Under the pieces are notes generated by a model. It worked only from the letters and a program-made list of their open reading frames with translations. It made no database searches and had not been told where the DNA came from. 57,020 nt of DNA from Nostoc sp. B(2019) (lineage in GTDB: Bacteria > Cyanobacteriota > Cyanobacteriia > Cyanobacteriales > Nostocaceae), in NCBI RefSeq assembly GCF_010091925.1, contig NZ_WVID01000036.1, forward strand, positions 1-57,020, written 5' to 3'. Both the position numbers and the translations under genes were made by a program. This document shows positions 55,918 through 57,020 of this stretch, piece after piece. Position 1 is the stretch's first letter; the number at the start of each line of letters is the position of its first letter.

Positions 55918-56886
55918 CTATACTCGGCTTTTCCCTCTCTGGATAAAAACTGGCGTTAGATGCTCAGGAATACCCTGTAGTCTAATCTGGACACACCCAA
56001 ATCTATACGCATCCTCAATTGTACGACCTGCCCCTAACGCTTGATAGAAACCTATAGCAAAGGCTATAGCAGCGTCGTCACCAATAGCTTGATTCATTCC
56101 GATGACGTAATCAATATGTTCTGAAATAGCAACTGCCTGAATTTCTGAGTAACAGGAATTCAACAACACACAACTTATTTGATCAGTGAATTGCTCAAAT
56201 AACGCTGCCAACGCATCGGGCATGATTGGGTGAATTTCCCCTACTCGATTTTCAAAACATAGCGAACCGTTTGCTGTACCATGACCGGAAAAATGTACGA
56301 TATGCGGTTGTATATCCAGTAATGCTTGACCAATATCTGTTGGTCGCATAGACATTCTTTGATCTAGTTTAAATTTTTCTCTCAACTTGGCTAACTGAAG
56401 TCTTTCTTGAATCTCTCTTAATTCTTCTCCGATTCGCAGCCTAGAAGCATTGGTTGGGTCGGCTGTTAATAGAAGGATAGAAATTATTGCAACTGTTTCG
56501 GTTGTATTTACAGTTTTTTCAGGTAGCATATCTTCACTAATCACGACCTGAATGAGCCTCTCTGATACTTTAAAGCATTCATTAAATAGAGTTTGCTCTA
56601 CCTTACTTATCTCTGTATTACTCATCAACTTCTGTACTTTCCAATATTCCAGTAAATTCAGAATTAGTTTTCCAACGATATAGTTAGGCTCTTGATCCCA
56701 AAATGCTCTCAGACGGTTAGCTTTAGAACCACTTGCGTAGGCATATTTGTCATCGTATATATCAATCCCTGTGCTTTCTACAATAAATTCTTGAAATGTT
56801 CTGTTTGAAAAATCAAGCACATACCCACTACTCATTTCTAGGAGTTTTTCTATTTTTCTCTTTTCGACACTAGATAAATTAGACAT
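55918..56886 (-). CDS. CHAT protease with AbiJ-like N-terminal domain
   Basis: With ATG 56886 the protein is 322 residues. Numbered from the longer in-frame TTG at 56901, residues about 14-85 carry S-S-G-Y-V-L-D-F-S-N-R-T-F, G-I-D-I-Y, K-Y-A and S-G-S-K-A-N-R-L-R-A-F-W, a domain I know from the N-termini of abortive-infection (AbiJ-type) proteins. From about 135 there is a CHAT (caspase HetF-associated) domain with His207 in H-F-S-G-H-G and Cys250 in L-N-S-C-Y-S. The combination suggests a protease effector triggered by the N-terminal sensor. It is upstream of and co-directional with brnTA. Confidence 0.85.
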   Translation of the reverse strand: MSNLSSVEKRKIEKLLEMSSGYVLDFSNRTFQEFIVESTGIDIYDDKYAYASGSKANRLRAFWDQEPNYIVGKLILNLLEYWKVQKLMSNTEISKVEQTLFNECFKVSERLIQVVISEDMLPEKTVNTTETVAIISILLLTADPTNASRLRIGEELREIQERLQLAKLREKFKLDQRMSMRPTDIGQALLDIQPHIVHFSGHGTANGSLCFENRVGEIHPIMPDALAALFEQFTDQISCVLLNSCYSEIQAVAISEHIDYVIGMNQAIGDDAAIAFAIGFYQALGAGRTIEDAYRFGCVQIRLQGIPEHLTPVFIQRGKSRV

Positions 56887-57020
56887 TCTCGATAAGGACA
56901 AGCAATTTTTACGGAATAGCTAGAACCAGTGGAATAAACAGTATATAGGACTAGTATTTGATTTCTGAAAAAGCTCCGTACATCTGAAGAGACAGAAAAT
57001 CAAACGTAGTATTTCGGAGA

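Noticed and set aside
1-57020. CRISPR array
   Set aside because: No regularly spaced direct repeats of 23-40 bases with unique spacers are visible; the tandem repeats present are heptamers or protein-coding WD40 units.

Overview
The window comes from a filamentous, heterocyst-type cyanobacterium (Nostocales, Nostoc/Anabaena-like). The support is in the sequence: dozens of HIP1 octamers (GCGATCGC), photosynthesis and NDH-1 genes (ycf4, ndhL, ndhH, ftrC), a trnL-UAA gene split by a group I intron, heptanucleotide tandem repeats between genes, and the protein families seen. There is no rRNA, no CRISPR array and no complete insertion sequence.

Left part (1-25,100) is mostly core. It holds ycf4, a lipoprotein cyclophilin, a ketoacyl synthase, a folate/biopterin-type transporter, a carotenoid oxygenase, a glutamate-type dehydrogenase, a four-carbon acid sugar kinase, the minCDE division-site operon, a MAPEG protein, fmt, two related small lipoproteins, a YbhN-type membrane protein, intron-containing trnL, and the ndhL-DUF3007-trpA block.

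Middle part (25,300-36,900) is accessory and decayed. It carries a small ribbon-helix-helix gene, a GntR regulator, a PAS-only protein, an IS6-type transposase remnant, a haem-oxygenase-like diiron protein, a short-chain dehydrogenase remnant, a DhaM-HPr-EI fusion, a large WD40 protein whose 3' end overlaps it head-on, and a second, dead WD40 fragment. Long gene-poor stretches here hold inverted repeats and one possible structured RNA.

Right part (37,000-57,020) mixes housekeeping genes (argS, ndhH, rsmH, a fused oligopeptide ABC ATPase, ssb, ftrC with DUF309, DUF58) with conflict genes. The strongest candidate system is at 45,115-51,809: a NERD-type nuclease-like protein and a caspase-like protease in tandem, then a superfamily 1 helicase with a C-terminal PLD-like domain (architecture of Mokosh type II), then a convergent formylglycine-enzyme-fold protein. 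The caspase C-terminus and the N-terminal region of the FGE-fold protein share a ~25-residue motif (I-x-Q-x-G-K ... N-I ... I-H-I-G-D ... Y), which suggests that effector and partner recognise each other. A second conflict cluster at the right edge has BrnT/BrnA, a truncated ParE-like toxin, and a CHAT protease fused to an AbiJ-like N-terminal domain. All functional assignments are from reading the sequence; no database search was run.
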